From Nocardia rhizosphaerihabitans (GTDB lineage Bacteria; Actinomycetota; Actinomycetes; Mycobacteriales; Mycobacteriaceae): a DNA stretch of 64,000 nucleotides. A program made the position numbers and the translations under genes. A model generated the notes under the pieces. It was not told the origin of the DNA. It ran no database searches and saw nothing but the letters and a program-made list of their open reading frames with translations. The stretch covers positions 745,440 through 809,439 of the forward strand of contig NZ_BMNE01000002.1 in NCBI RefSeq assembly GCF_014646295.1, given 5' to 3'. Shown piece after piece: positions 21,274 to 30,622 of the stretch (position 1 is its first letter; every line of letters begins with the position of its first letter).

Positions 21274-22349
21274 CGCTTCGGACCGCTCAACCACACACTG
21301 TTGCCGGTGCGCGCGCTCCACGCGGCATACCGGACGATGCGCTCCTTGGTGAACGCGGCGCCGCGGCCCGCGAACGACACCGGTAGCGGGCTGTCGTCGC
21401 GGCGCGAGGACTGGACGACGGCGTCGCGCCTGCCGACGCTCAGTGCCTGGCCGCTATATCCCATCGAATAGGGCCGTGGCTCACGTCCTTCGATCATCCG
21501 GACCAGCGTATCCACCGCGTGCGCGCCCTGCGGCGCCGCCGTCGCGCAGGCCATTCGCGCCCCTGGCACGGCGGCGCAGTCGCCGATGACGAAGACGCGC
21601 GGATCGGTCACGCTGCGCAGGTACGGGTCGACCAGCGCCCGGCCGTCGGCGTCGACCGCGAGCCCGCTGCGTGCGGCCAGGTCGGGCACCCCCGACACCA
21701 CCGCCCACAGCGTCAGGTCCGACGCGAGTGCGCCGCCCGAGCGCAGCCGCACCGTTCCGTGCTCGATCCGCTCGACCGCGTCCGTCCGGATCTCCACGCC
21801 CAACCTGTCCAGCCCGCGCCGCACGCGCCGCTGTCCGCCTGCCGACAGGCTCGCGCCGATCTCGGCCCCCACCAGTCGAACTCGTAGATCCGGCCTGGCC
21901 TCCGCGATCTCCGCCGCGGTCTCGATGCCGGTCAGTCCGCCCCCGATGACGGTGACGGCCCGGTCCGCGGGCAGCGCGGCCAAGGCCGCGCGCGCCTGCT
22001 CGGCGCCCTCCCACGTGCCGACCGGGATCGCGCCGGGCAGCGGCGTCGCCGTGCTGCCGACCGCGACGAACAAGTGGTCGAAGTCGACAGCGGTGCCGTC
22101 GTCGAGAGTCACGGTGCCGTCGCCGATCTTGTCCGCGCCCGCCACGCGGGTCGCGATGGCGGGGGCGAGCATGTCGGCGAGTGGGGTCGCGGCCGTGCCG
22201 GTTCCGGCCAGTTGCTCGTGCAGCCGGACCCGTTCGACGAAATCGGGCCGTGGGTTGACCACGGTGATCCGGGCCTCCGGAGCCTTCTTCGCCAGTCGGT
22301 TCGCCGCCACGGTTCCCGCATATCCTGCGCCGATCACCACGATGTCCAT
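21270..22349 (-). CDS. FAD-dependent pyridine nucleotide-disulfide oxidoreductase (NDH-2/FSP1-like)
   Basis: 359 aa, ATG at 22349. It has two Rossmann motifs, FAD (VVIGAGYAGTVAANRLA) and NAD(P) (VTVIGGGLTGIETAAEIA), plus the second FAD contact VFVIGDCAAVPG. There is no CxxxxC redox disulfide and no C-terminal membrane helix, so it resembles single-subunit NADH:quinone reductase relatives but may be soluble. It is first in a two-gene unit with the SigJ-type sigma gene (GTGA overlap), a pairing seen repeatedly for ECF41-like factors. The likely role is linked to the sigma factor's regulon, possibly quinone or redox stress; the substrate is unknown. Confidence 0.85.
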   Translation of the reverse strand: MDIVVIGAGYAGTVAANRLAKKAPEARITVVNPRPDFVERVRLHEQLAGTGTAATPLADMLAPAIATRVAGADKIGDGTVTLDDGTAVDFDHLFVAVGSTATPLPGAIPVGTWEGAEQARAALAALPADRAVTVIGGGLTGIETAAEIAEARPDLRVRLVGAEIGASLSAGGQRRVRRGLDRLGVEIRTDAVERIEHGTVRLRSGGALASDLTLWAVVSGVPDLAARSGLAVDADGRALVDPYLRSVTDPRVFVIGDCAAVPGARMACATAAPQGAHAVDTLVRMIEGREPRPYSMGYSGQALSVGRRDAVVQSSRRDDSPLPVSFAGRGAAFTKERIVRYAAWSARTGNSVWLSGPKR

Positions 22350-22491
22350 CGTCTGCCTCCTGCCGGGAAAAATCTGGGTCGGCTATGGGATGCGGGAGAG
22401 GCCATGTTTGTGATGGTGATCTGGGTCACGCACCATCGGTGCTGGGGCCGACGAGTTCGGCGACGGTGAGGCCGCGCTCCGGGAACGACAA

Positions 22492-22521
22492 CGGCCCCGC
22501 ACTCTCGCGAGTACGGGGCCG
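22492..22521 (-). terminator. Hairpin terminator after dapD
   Basis: An 8-base GC stem (22492-22499 with 22514-22521), one mismatch, four more pairs and a TCGC loop. It starts 14 bases beyond the dapD stop and before the reductase gene. Confidence 0.65.
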
Positions 22522-22534
22522 CCGGGGAGAAACC

Positions 22535-23494
22535 TCAGTCGTTGGCGTGCAGTGCGGCGTTGAGTTCGATGCCGGTGCCCTTGCGCGGCACGACCTCGAC
22601 CGCGCCGGTGGTGGAATTGCGGCGGAACAGCAGGTTGTTCTGACCGGCCAGGGTCGCGGCCTTGACCACGGTGCCGTCCGGTCCGGTGACCTTGGTGCCC
22701 GCGGTCAGGTACAGACCGGCCTCGAGGACGCAGTCGTTGCCGAGCGGGATGCCAAGGCCCGCGTTCGCGCCGAGCAGCGAACGCTCGCCGACCGAGATCA
22801 CGGTGGTGCCGCCGCCGGACAGGGTGCCCATGGTGGACGCGCCGCCGCCGATGTCGGAGCCGTCGCCGACGACGACGCCCGCCGAGATGCGGCCCTCGAC
22901 CATCGAGTTGCCCAGGGTGCCCGCGTTGAAGTTGACGAAGCCCTCGTGCATGACGGTGGTGCCCGAGGCGAGGTGCGCGCCGAGCCGGACCCGGTCGGCG
23001 TCGCCGATGCGCACGCCCGACGGCACGACGTAGTCGACCATCCGGGGGAACTTGTCGATGCTGAGCACGGTGACCGGGCCGCGGGCGCGCAGCTTCAGCC
23101 GGGTCTGCTCGAAGCCGTCCACCGCGCACGGGCCGTGGTTGGTCCACACGACATTGCTGAGCAGGCCGAACTGGCCGTCGAGGTTCACGCCGTGCGGCTG
23201 CACGAGCCGGTGCGAGAGCAGGTGCAGGCGCAGGTAGACGTCGTGCGCGTCGACCGGGGCGGCCGACAGGTCGGCGATCGTGGTGCGCACCGCGATCACC
23301 TCGACGCCGCGCGCCGCGTCGACACCGAGCAGCTCGGCGAACTCGGGCACCTCCGCCGCCTCGACGCGCTTGGAGCCGGTCTCGGTGAATGCGCCCAGCT
23401 CGGGGCTGGGGTACCAGGTGTCGAGGACGGTGCCGTCCGAGGTGACGTTCGCGATGCCGACTGCAGTTGCTCCCTGAATACTCACGGTGCTCAT
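22535..23494 (-). CDS. dapD: 2,3,4,5-tetrahydropyridine-2,6-dicarboxylate N-succinyltransferase (DapD)
   Basis: 319 aa, chosen ATG at 23494 (MSTVSIQ), agreeing with the MSTV start of the mycobacterial enzyme; a GTG four codons later is an alternative. It is the actinobacterial-type DapD: an N-terminal domain (about 1-110) followed by a left-handed beta-helix visible as hexapeptide repeats ([55 protein letters not shown]). It succinylates tetrahydrodipicolinate using succinyl-CoA, upstream of DapC and DapE. It is divergent from dapE with one secreted-protein gene between, instead of directly adjacent as in M. tuberculosis. Confidence 0.97.
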   Translation of the reverse strand: MSTVSIQGATAVGIANVTSDGTVLDTWYPSPELGAFTETGSKRVEAAEVPEFAELLGVDAARGVEVIAVRTTIADLSAAPVDAHDVYLRLHLLSHRLVQPHGVNLDGQFGLLSNVVWTNHGPCAVDGFEQTRLKLRARGPVTVLSIDKFPRMVDYVVPSGVRIGDADRVRLGAHLASGTTVMHEGFVNFNAGTLGNSMVEGRISAGVVVGDGSDIGGGASTMGTLSGGGTTVISVGERSLLGANAGLGIPLGNDCVLEAGLYLTAGTKVTGPDGTVVKAATLAGQNNLLFRRNSTTGAVEVVPRKGTGIELNAALHAND

Positions 23495-23535
23495 TTTGCC
23501 CGGTCTGCGGGGAATTGTGTCGGCCACCCCCGACG

Positions 23536-23575
23536 CACACGGGTGCGCGGGCAGAATCGCCCGCGCACCCGTGTG
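23536..23575 (-). terminator. Long hairpin terminator between the secreted-protein gene and dapD
   Basis: A perfect 17-base stem (CACACGGGTGCGCGGGC, 23536-23552, with 23559-23575) closes on a six-base loop. It lies 17 bases after the stop of the 23593-24210 gene and insulates dapD. Confidence 0.85.
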
Positions 23576-23592
23576 GTGTTGCTCGCCTCGGG

Positions 23593-24210
23593 TCAGGGCT
23601 GGCCGGTGGCGAACGCGATGACGGAGTCCAGGAATTCCTGGCCACCCATCACGTAACCGCCGATCAGCATTCCGGCCGGGATGGTGATCAGCCACAGGAA
23701 CGGGAAGAACGCGCCGATGATGCCGCCGATGACGATGCCGGGCAGATTCTTGTCGACCTGCTCCATGAGCCGGTCGTAGGAGCTGATGTCGCGCAGACCC
23801 GCGACGTCCTGCAGCTTCGCGGTGTCCTCCTGCGTCATCGACGCGGCCAGCGTGACGGTGCGGCCGTCCTCGCTGATCTGCGGGGTGACCGCGATCGGCA
23901 GCCCGGCGACCTCGGAGCGCAGCGGCGCCTGGTCGACGGTCACGCCGTCCTCGGTGCGCAGCTGCACCGCGGAGCCGTCCGCGGCGAGCACGAACCGGCC
24001 GCTGTCGACCGCCCAGGTGATGGTCTTGTCGGCAGGCGACACCGCGGTGGTGTAGTTGATGCCGTCGGCAACCCCAGAAGTCGCGCCCCCCGAAGCCACT
24101 ACGGCAGGCTGCTCGGTCGCCACGGCGGGCCGACCGTTGGCGGTGGCCGCGGAAATCCCCATCGCGGTGATCGCCAGGAATGCAGCGGTAGTGATCTTTC
24201 CGAACTTCAT
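23593..24210 (-). CDS. Secreted hypothetical protein with C-terminal hydrophobic hairpin (Nocardia type)
   Basis: 205 aa, ATG at 24210. A Sec signal peptide ([22 protein letters not shown]) is followed by a beta-rich domain ([37 protein letters not shown]) and ends in a Gly-rich hydrophobic segment ([33 protein letters not shown]). I recall similar proteins as frequent secreted hypotheticals in Nocardia, but no function is known. The terminal GG-rich segment resembles glycine-zipper membrane inserts, so a cell-envelope or pore-like role is conceivable. It has its own strong terminator. Confidence 0.75.
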   Translation of the reverse strand: MKFGKITTAAFLAITAMGISAATANGRPAVATEQPAVVASGGATSGVADGINYTTAVSPADKTITWAVDSGRFVLAADGSAVQLRTEDGVTVDQAPLRSEVAGLPIAVTPQISEDGRTVTLAASMTQEDTAKLQDVAGLRDISSYDRLMEQVDKNLPGIVIGGIIGAFFPFLWLITIPAGMLIGGYVMGGQEFLDSVIAFATGQP

Positions 24211-24371
24211 TTCGTGTGAACCCCTCCGTTTTCCGGCTGCCCGGATATTGGCAGCACGAGAACGCCAACTCGGCGCAATTCGACTGCCACACAAGGGGGT
24301 TCATCGTCAAACAATCGCAATATTTGCCCTTGATTCGCTCCGTCGACCGGCGTCCGTACTACTGTCGAGAG

Positions 24372-25466
24372 GTGACTTTCGATTTGCATGCCGACCCCAT
24401 TCAGCTGACGGCCGCCCTGGTCGACGTCCCCAGTGTGTCGCTGGACGAGGTCAAGATCGCGGATCTGGTCGAGCAGGCATTACGGGAGCAGACCACCGGG
24501 TTCGAGGTGCTGCGGCACGGCAACGTGGTGCTGGCGCGGACCCACCGCGGGCTGCCGACGCGGGTGATTCTGGCCGGGCATCTGGACACCGTGCCGATCG
24601 CCGACAACGTCCCGAGCCGCCCGGACACGGTGGACGGCGAGCCTGTGCTGTTCGGTTGCGGCACCGTCGACATGAAGTCCGGCGACGCGGTGTTCCTGCA
24701 CCTCGCGGCCACCATCGCCGAACCCGCGCACGACCTGACGCTGATCTTCTACGACGCCGAGGAGATCGCCGCCGAATTCAACGGACTCGGCCGTATCGAA
24801 CGGGAACTGCCGGAGTGGCTCGACGGTGATTTGGCCATCCTCGGCGAACCCTCCGGCGGCTGGATCGAGGCCGGGTGCCAGGGCACGCTGCGGGTGCGGC
24901 TGAGCACCGCGGGCGTGCGGGCGCATTCGGCAAGGGCCTGGCTCGGCGTCAACGCGATCCACGGGCTCGCGCCGGTGCTGGCCCGGTTGTCGGCCTACGA
25001 GGCGCGTGAGGTCGACATCGACGGTTGCGTGTACCGCGAGGGCCTGTCGGCCGTGCGCGTGTCCGGCGGGGTCGCGGGCAATGTGGTGCCCGATGCCGCC
25101 GAGGTGGATGTGAACTTCCGCTTCGCCCCCGATCGCACGGTCGAGCAGGCCATCGCCCACGTGCGCGAGGTGTTCGACGGGCTCGACGTCGACTTCGTGG
25201 TCACCGACTCCTCACCCGGCGCGCTGCCCGGCCTCACCGCGCCCGCCGCGCGCACCCTCATCGACTCGGTCAACGCGCACGGTGGTGGCGGCGTCCGGGC
25301 CAAGTACGGCTGGACCGATGTCTCCCGCTTCGCTGCCCGCGGCATCCCCGCCGTCAACTTCGGTCCCGGCGACCCCAATCTGGCCCACAAGCGCGACGAA
25401 CACGTCCCGCTGAGCCAGATCACCGCTGTCGCCGCGATGCTGCGCACCTACCTGTCAGCCCGCTGA
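24372..25466 (+). CDS. dapE: Succinyl-diaminopimelate desuccinylase (DapE)
   Basis: 364 aa M20 metallopeptidase-family enzyme that hydrolyses N-succinyl-L,L-diaminopimelate to diaminopimelate. Metal ligands are visible: H70 and D72 (AGHLDTVP), D100 (GTVDMKSGD), E130-E131 (YDAEE) and the C-terminal His in [11 protein letters not shown]. The dimerisation domain lies about 175-280. GTG 24372 gives [20 protein letters not shown], matching known N-termini. No good ribosome site is present, and a TACTACT -10-like box ends about eight bases upstream, so the mRNA may be leaderless. Confidence 0.95.
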   Translation: MTFDLHADPIQLTAALVDVPSVSLDEVKIADLVEQALREQTTGFEVLRHGNVVLARTHRGLPTRVILAGHLDTVPIADNVPSRPDTVDGEPVLFGCGTVDMKSGDAVFLHLAATIAEPAHDLTLIFYDAEEIAAEFNGLGRIERELPEWLDGDLAILGEPSGGWIEAGCQGTLRVRLSTAGVRAHSARAWLGVNAIHGLAPVLARLSAYEAREVDIDGCVYREGLSAVRVSGGVAGNVVPDAAEVDVNFRFAPDRTVEQAIAHVREVFDGLDVDFVVTDSSPGALPGLTAPAARTLIDSVNAHGGGGVRAKYGWTDVSRFAARGIPAVNFGPGDPNLAHKRDEHVPLSQITAVAAMLRTYLSAR

Positions 25467-25502
25467 CGACTGCCGGTCAGGCGGACCCAGTAGCGTGGGG
25501 GT

Positions 25503-26306
25503 ATGTCTACCGATTCCGCTGATCAGGCTGGGAAGGTCAAACCCACGGCGAAGTTCCGTGGGCCGGTGATGTTCCGGCGGGATCGCAAACCAGGGATGCG
25601 GACCGCGGACCGGAACCTGCTCGACACCCGGCAGGACAGCGACTGGGTACACACCGATCCGTGGCGGGTGCTGCGGATCCAGGCCGAATTCGTCGAGGGA
25701 TTCGGCGCGCTCGCCGAGGTTCCGCCCGCGGTCACCGTGTTCGGTTCGGCGCGCACGGCGAGCACCGATCCCGAGTACGTGGCGGGCAGGGCGATCGGAG
25801 CCGCGCTCACCAAGGCCGGTTTCGCGGTGATCACCGGTGGCGGACCTGGCGCGATGGAGGCCGCCAACCGCGGGTCGTCGGAGGCGGGCGGCTACTCGAT
25901 CGGGCTCGGCATCGAGCTGCCGTTCGAGCAGGGCCTCAACGACTGGGTCGATCTCGGCATCAACTTCCGGTACTTCTTCGTGCGCAAGACGATGTTCGTG
26001 AAGTACTCGCAGGCCTTCGTCTGCCTGCCGGGCGGCTTCGGCACCCTCGACGAACTGTTCGAGGCGCTGACCCTGGTGCAGACCCGCAAGATCACCCGGT
26101 TCCCGATCATCTTGTTCGGCACCGCCTACTGGTCGGGTCTGGCCGACTGGCTGCGTGATTCGCTGGCGGGTTCGGGAAAGATCGCGCCCGAGGACCTCGA
26201 CCTGCTCCAGCTCACCGACAGCGTCGACGAGGTCGTGCGCATCATCCAGGGCGAGACCGGCAATCACGCGAACATCGAGCGGCTCGGCACCGAGGACAAG
26301 TGGTGA
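25503..26306 (+). CDS. LOG-family Rossmann protein (TIGR00730), longer paralogue
   Basis: 267 aa, ATG 25503. Signature motifs: TGGGPGAMEAANRG (111-124) and PGGFGTLDE (176-184) preceded by the conserved Arg in FFVRKTMF. Family members hydrolyse nucleoside monophosphates, classically cytokinin riboside 5'-monophosphate to free cytokinin. This copy carries an extra basic N-terminal segment of about 60 residues (KPTAKFRGPVMFRRDRKPG) and belongs to the longer subgroup whose substrate is less certain. It overlaps the second LOG gene by a few bases and follows dapE by 36 bases, in the same order as around Rv1202-Rv1205. Confidence 0.9.
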   Translation: MSTDSADQAGKVKPTAKFRGPVMFRRDRKPGMRTADRNLLDTRQDSDWVHTDPWRVLRIQAEFVEGFGALAEVPPAVTVFGSARTASTDPEYVAGRAIGAALTKAGFAVITGGGPGAMEAANRGSSEAGGYSIGLGIELPFEQGLNDWVDLGINFRYFFVRKTMFVKYSQAFVCLPGGFGTLDELFEALTLVQTRKITRFPIILFGTAYWSGLADWLRDSLAGSGKIAPEDLDLLQLTDSVDEVVRIIQGETGNHANIERLGTEDKW

Positions 26307-26857
26307 GCGCGCCCTACTCCGTCTGCGTCTACTGCTCGGCCAGCACCACCGATCCCGATCTGATCAGCCTGGCCGCGCGCGTGGGTACCGAGATCGCCCG
26401 GCGCGGTTGGCAACTGGTCTCCGGCGGCGGTCACGTGTCGATGATGGGCGCGGTCGCCACCGCAGCCCGCGCGGGTGGCGCGCACACCGTCGGGGTGATC
26501 CCGAAACATCTGGTGCACAAGGAAGTCGCCGATGTCGACGCGGGCGAGCTGCTCGTCACCGACACCATGCGTCAGCGTAAACAGCTGATGGAGGCCCGCT
26601 CCGACGCGTTTCTCGCGCTGCCGGGTGGGGTCGGCACGCTCGAGGAGTTCTTCGAGACGTGGACCGGCGGCTATCTCGGCGAGCACGCCAAACCCGTTGT
26701 GGTGCTGGACGCGAACGGCTTCTACAGCGGGCTGTTCCGCTGGATCGATGAACTGTACGAGCGCGGAATGGTGGCGCCGCACGCGCGCGACCGCATCACC
26801 GTGGTCGCCGACCTGCCCGCCGCATTCGCTGCGCTGAACCCGGCTGCGGCCGGCTAG
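26300..26857 (+). CDS. Cytokinin riboside 5'-monophosphate phosphoribohydrolase (LOG), Rv1205-like
   Basis: 185 aa from GTG 26300, or 184 aa from the adjacent GTG 26303 (GTGA overlap with the previous stop). Motifs GGGHVSMMGAVATAARAGG and ARSDAFLALPGGVGTLEEF (catalytic Arg100 and Glu of PGGxGTxxE at 108-116) are complete. The M. tuberculosis orthologue Rv1205 is the LOG enzyme whose loss of proteasomal turnover leads to cytokinin-derived aldehydes and nitric oxide sensitivity. Two LOG genes in tandem suggests a duplication with division of labour. It is followed by fadD6 after 12 bases. Confidence 0.93.
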   Translation: MVSAPYSVCVYCSASTTDPDLISLAARVGTEIARRGWQLVSGGGHVSMMGAVATAARAGGAHTVGVIPKHLVHKEVADVDAGELLVTDTMRQRKQLMEARSDAFLALPGGVGTLEEFFETWTGGYLGEHAKPVVVLDANGFYSGLFRWIDELYERGMVAPHARDRITVVADLPAAFAALNPAAAG

Positions 26858-26869
26858 GAGAGATTCGAC

Positions 26870-28636
26870 GTGAGCAATGACGCCCGCTCGACCGTGAGCG
26901 TTTTCGACCTGGCCAAGGCGCTGCCCGGGATGGCGCTGGACGCGCCAGGCATGCTGCGCAATGCGCGCGGAATGCTGGTGGGGCCCAAGGCCAAAGCCTC
27001 CATCGGCCTGTATTTCCAGCGGGTCGCCCACCGCAGGCCCGACCGCGTGTTCCTGCGTTTCGAGGGCCGCTCCTACACCTATCGTGCCGCCAACAGCGAG
27101 GTGAACCGGTACGCGGCAGTGCTTTCCGCGCGCGGGGTGCGGCGCGGCGACGTGGTCGGCGTGCTGATGACCAACCGGCCGGAGACCCTGTTCACGGTGC
27201 TCGCCGTGCTCAAGCTCGGTGGCAGCGCGGGCCTGCTCAACTACAACCAGCGCGATCAGGTGCTCGCGCACAGCATCGGCCTGCTCGACAGCGTGCTCAA
27301 CGTGGTCGGCGAGGAATGCGCCGAGGCCCTGGACTCGCTGCCCGAGCCCGCCGCGAACGTGCTCACCGCCGAGGAACTCGCCGAATCCGCCCGCACCGCA
27401 CCCGATGCCGACCCGGCCGTGTGCGCCCAGGTCACCGCGGGCGAGCGGGCGTTCCTGATCTTCACCTCCGGCACCACCGGCCTGCCCAAGGCCAGCGTGA
27501 TGACCCACTATCGCTGGACCAAGAGCATGGCCGGGCTCGGTGGCCTCGGCGTTCGGTTGCGCGCGGACGACGCCCTGTACTGCTGCCTGCCGCTGTATCA
27601 CAACAACGCGCTCACGGTCGCGCTGTCGGCGGTGCTGGCGGGTGAGGCGACCTATGTGCTCAGCCGCAAGTTCTCGGCGTCGGGATTCTGGGACGAGATC
27701 GCCCGCGAGCGCGCGACGGCGTTCATCTACATCGGCGAACTGTGCCGGTACCTGCTCAACCAGCCGGTGCGGCCCGCCGAGAAGAACAACCGGGTCCGCC
27801 TCGCCGTCGGCAACGGTCTGCGGTCGGAGCTGTGGGACGAGTTCCGCAGGCGGTTCGGGATCGGCCGGGTGGTCGAGTTCTACGGGTCGAGCGAGGCGCC
27901 GCTGGCGTTCGTCAACGCGTTCGGCGTCGACCGGACCGCCGGACTGTGCCCGCTGCCCTACGCGGTCGTGGAATACGACGACGAGACCGGCAAGGCGCGG
28001 CGCGGCAGCGACGGGAAGCTGCGCCGTGTGCGCTCGGGTGGGGTCGGCCTGCTGCTGGCGAAGGTGAACGACCGCCAGCCCTTCGACGGCTACACCGACA
28101 AGAAGGCGTCGGAGTCCAAGCTGGTCCGCGACGGCTTCAAGAAGGGTGATTGCTGGTTCGACACCGGCGACCTCGTCCGCGATCAGCACTTCTGGCACAT
28201 CGCCTTCGTCGACCGGCTCGGTGACACGTTCCGCTGGAAGGGCGAGAACGTGGCGACCACGGAGGTCGAGGGCGCGCTCGACCACGACGAGAACATCGAG
28301 CAGGCCGTCGTCTACGGCGTCGACATCCCCGGCACCGACGGCAAGGCGGGCATGGCCGCGGTGACCCTGCGTCCCGGCGCGGAGTTCGACGGCAAGGCGC
28401 TGGCGGCGACGGTCTACCAGCGGCTGCCGATGTACGCGATCCCGCTGTTCGTGCGGGTGGTGGCGGAGCTGGAGCAGACCTCGACGTTCAAGAGCCGCAA
28501 GGTGGAGTTGCGCAAGCAGGGGTATGCCGTGGACGGGGACAGCCGGCTGTACGTGCTGTCGGGTCCTGCCACCGGCTATGTGCCGGCCTACGACGGGTAC
28601 GCGGCCGACGTCGCGGCCGGTCAGGCGCCGCGGTAG
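26870..28636 (+). CDS. fadD6: FadD6-like long-chain fatty acid-CoA ligase/transporter
   Basis: 588 aa, GTG 26870 after AGGAGAG. It is of the FATP/FadD6 group of ANL enzymes: LIFTSGTTGLPKASVMTHYRW (P-loop), GRVVEFYGSSEAPLAFVN (A5), WFDTGDLVRDQHFWHIAFVDRLGDTFRWKGENVATTEVE (A7-A8) and the late KSRKVELRKQGY region containing the C-terminal lysine. An N-terminal hydrophobic/amphipathic segment may associate with the membrane. It activates very-long or long-chain fatty acids to CoA thioesters and may couple to uptake. Position next to folP2 and gpgS matches Rv1206-Rv1208. Confidence 0.93.
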   Translation: MSNDARSTVSVFDLAKALPGMALDAPGMLRNARGMLVGPKAKASIGLYFQRVAHRRPDRVFLRFEGRSYTYRAANSEVNRYAAVLSARGVRRGDVVGVLMTNRPETLFTVLAVLKLGGSAGLLNYNQRDQVLAHSIGLLDSVLNVVGEECAEALDSLPEPAANVLTAEELAESARTAPDADPAVCAQVTAGERAFLIFTSGTTGLPKASVMTHYRWTKSMAGLGGLGVRLRADDALYCCLPLYHNNALTVALSAVLAGEATYVLSRKFSASGFWDEIARERATAFIYIGELCRYLLNQPVRPAEKNNRVRLAVGNGLRSELWDEFRRRFGIGRVVEFYGSSEAPLAFVNAFGVDRTAGLCPLPYAVVEYDDETGKARRGSDGKLRRVRSGGVGLLLAKVNDRQPFDGYTDKKASESKLVRDGFKKGDCWFDTGDLVRDQHFWHIAFVDRLGDTFRWKGENVATTEVEGALDHDENIEQAVVYGVDIPGTDGKAGMAAVTLRPGAEFDGKALAATVYQRLPMYAIPLFVRVVAELEQTSTFKSRKVELRKQGYAVDGDSRLYVLSGPATGYVPAYDGYAADVAAGQAPR

Positions 28637-28677
28637 CCCGGAACGCCCCGCGATAGCAAGGTAACGTCTGATTTCGC

Positions 28678-29646
28678 ATGAACATGGGTAACTCGTCGGG
28701 CACGCCCGAACCCCGACCAGACGCACAACCGCCTGCCCGGAGCACCAGCAGAAGCGGTGCTGAGTCGTCGGCAGAAGTCGCGGTTACGCCTACCTTTTGC
28801 GGGCGGGCAGTGGCGACCGATCGTGCCCTGGTGATGGCGATCGTGAATCGCACCCCGGACTCCTTCTACGACCGTGGTGCGACATTCAGCGACGAGGCCG
28901 CCATGGAACGCGTGGCCCGCGCCGTCGACGAAGGCGCTGATCTGGTCGATATCGGCGGGGTGAAAGCGGGCCCGGGCGTCACGGTCGACGCCGTCGAGGA
29001 AACGCGGCGGGTGGTCCCGTTCGTCGCGGCGATCCGGGCGAAGTATCCCGACCTGTTGATCAGTGTGGATACCTGGCGCAGCGATGTCGCGCGGGCCGCT
29101 GTCGGCGTCGGCGCCGATCTCGTCAACGACACCTGGGCAGGCGCGGATCCCGACCTGGTGCACGTGGCCGCCGAAACAGGCGCCGGCATCGTCTGCAGTC
29201 ACACCGGCGGGGCGGTGCCGCGCACGCGCCCGCATCGGGTCCGCTATGCCGATGTGGTGGCCGAGGTGACGGCGACGGTTGTCGCCGCGGCGGAAAATGC
29301 GGCGGCCGCGGGTGTGCGCCGGGACGGCATCGTGATCGATCCCACCCATGATTTCGGAAAAAACACCTATCACGGGCTCGAGTTGTTGCGCGGAATCGAC
29401 GGTCTTGTAAATACCGGATGGCCAGTCCTGATGGCACTGAGCAACAAGGATTTTATCGGGGAGACTTTAGGTGTCGGTCTGACCGAAAGGGTCGAGGGCA
29501 CATTGGCGGCGACCGCATGGTCGGCCGCCGCGGGCGCTCGAATCTTCCGGGTTCACGAAGTCGCCGAAACGCGGCGGGTCGTGGACATGATCGCCGCGAT
29601 CCAGGGCATCCGGCCCCCCGCACGAACTCTGCGAGGTCTGGCATGA
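28678..29646 (+). CDS. folP2: FolP2, dihydropteroate synthase homologue of uncertain activity
   Basis: 322 aa TIM-barrel of the pterin-binding family: MAIVNRTPDSFYDRGATFSDEAAM, DIGGVKAGPG, ISVDTWRSDVARAA, LVNDTWAG and DFGKNTYHGLELLRG. A low-complexity N-terminal tail of about 40 residues precedes the domain. In mycobacteria the folP2 product next to gpgS does not replace FolP1 as dihydropteroate synthase. Several loop residues differ from true DHPS here too (for example IGGVKAGPG in place of the usual GGESTRPG), so substrate use is doubtful. Its TGA overlaps the gpgS ATG, a conserved coupling suggesting a role with glucosylglycerate metabolism. Confidence 0.88.
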   Translation: MNMGNSSGTPEPRPDAQPPARSTSRSGAESSAEVAVTPTFCGRAVATDRALVMAIVNRTPDSFYDRGATFSDEAAMERVARAVDEGADLVDIGGVKAGPGVTVDAVEETRRVVPFVAAIRAKYPDLLISVDTWRSDVARAAVGVGADLVNDTWAGADPDLVHVAAETGAGIVCSHTGGAVPRTRPHRVRYADVVAEVTATVVAAAENAAAAGVRRDGIVIDPTHDFGKNTYHGLELLRGIDGLVNTGWPVLMALSNKDFIGETLGVGLTERVEGTLAATAWSAAAGARIFRVHEVAETRRVVDMIAAIQGIRPPARTLRGLA

Positions 29647-30581
29647 AAATCCAACACCGCGAGCCCGCCTGGGCCACCACCCACACCTGGGACACCCCCG
29701 ATTGGACGGTCGGCGAGCTCGTCGCCGCCAAGGGGGGCCGCACCGTCTCGGTGGTGCTGCCCGCGCTGAACGAGGAAGACACCGTCGCCGAGGTGGTGGC
29801 CAGTATCCGGCCGCTGCTCGGCACGCTCGTCGACGAACTGATCGTGCTCGACTCCGGTTCCACCGACGCCACCGCCGCCCGCGCCCGCGCGGCAGGCGCC
29901 GAGGTGTTCACCCGCGAGGAAGCCGTTCCCGAACTCGAGCCGGTCCCCGGCAAGGGTGAGGCGCTGTGGCGCTCGCTGGCTTGCACGACGGGCGACCTGA
30001 TCGCCTTCGTCGACTCCGACCTGATCGACCCCGACCCGGCCTTCGTGCCCAAACTGCTCGGCCCCCTGCTGACCATGCCGGACACCCACCTGTCAAAGGC
30101 CTACTACCGCCGCCCGCTGCGCCAGGGCGAGTCCGTCGACGCCAACGGCGGCGGACGCGTCACCGAACTCGTCGCCCGTCCGCTCCTGGCGGCCCTGCGC
30201 CCCGAACTCTCCCAGGTCCTGCAGCCCCTCGGCGGCGAGTACGCGGGCACCCGCGAACTCCTCACCGCCGTTCCCTTCGCCCCCGGCTACGGCGTCGAGA
30301 TCGGCCTGCTCCTCGACACCTACGACCAGCTGGGCATGGACGCCATCACCCAGGTCAACCTGGGCGTGCGCACCCACCGCAACCGCCCCCTGGCCGACCT
30401 CGGCGTCATGAGCCGCCAGATCCTCGGCACCGCCCTCGGCCGCAGCGGCGTCACCGACTCCGGCGCCGCCCTCACCCAGTTCCCCATGATCGGCGGCGAA
30501 TTCATCGCCCACTCCACCGAGGTCTCCCTCGAAGACCGCCCCCCGATGAAAACCCTTCGCCCCGAACAGGTCGCGGCGTAA
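29643..30581 (+). CDS. gpgS: Glucosyl-3-phosphoglycerate synthase (GpgS)
   Basis: 312 aa retaining GT81 glycosyltransferase, starting at ATG 29643 that overlaps the folP2 stop. It joins glucose from an NDP-glucose donor to 3-phosphoglycerate, the first step towards the methylglucose lipopolysaccharides that bind long acyl chains. GT-A features: VSVVLPALNEEDTVAEVV, LDSGSTDATAARA, metal-binding D124-S125-D126 (AFVDSDLIDP) and GYGVEIGLLLDTYDQLG. Length matches the mycobacterial enzyme (about 324 aa). A hairpin follows within 11 bases, closing the dapE/fadD6/folP2/gpgS run. Confidence 0.96.
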   Translation: MKIQHREPAWATTHTWDTPDWTVGELVAAKGGRTVSVVLPALNEEDTVAEVVASIRPLLGTLVDELIVLDSGSTDATAARARAAGAEVFTREEAVPELEPVPGKGEALWRSLACTTGDLIAFVDSDLIDPDPAFVPKLLGPLLTMPDTHLSKAYYRRPLRQGESVDANGGGRVTELVARPLLAALRPELSQVLQPLGGEYAGTRELLTAVPFAPGYGVEIGLLLDTYDQLGMDAITQVNLGVRTHRNRPLADLGVMSRQILGTALGRSGVTDSGAALTQFPMIGGEFIAHSTEVSLEDRPPMKTLRPEQVAA

Positions 30582-30591
30582 TCCACCGCAC

Positions 30592-30622
30592 CGGGCGCCT
30601 CGTCACCTCGACGAGGCGCCCG
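30592..30622. terminator. Hairpin between gpgS and the convergent membrane-protein gene
   Basis: A perfect 12-base stem (CGGGCGCCTCGT, 30592-30603, with 30611-30622) with a seven-base loop. The loop contains the TGA of the convergent gene, so one arm encodes the end of that protein. It probably terminates gpgS transcription. Confidence 0.7.

Noticed and set aside
26264..28726. 820-codon reverse-strand open frame opposite the LOG and fadD6 genes
   Set aside because: Composition is typical antisense noise; the forward strand encodes recognised enzymes with clear motifs.
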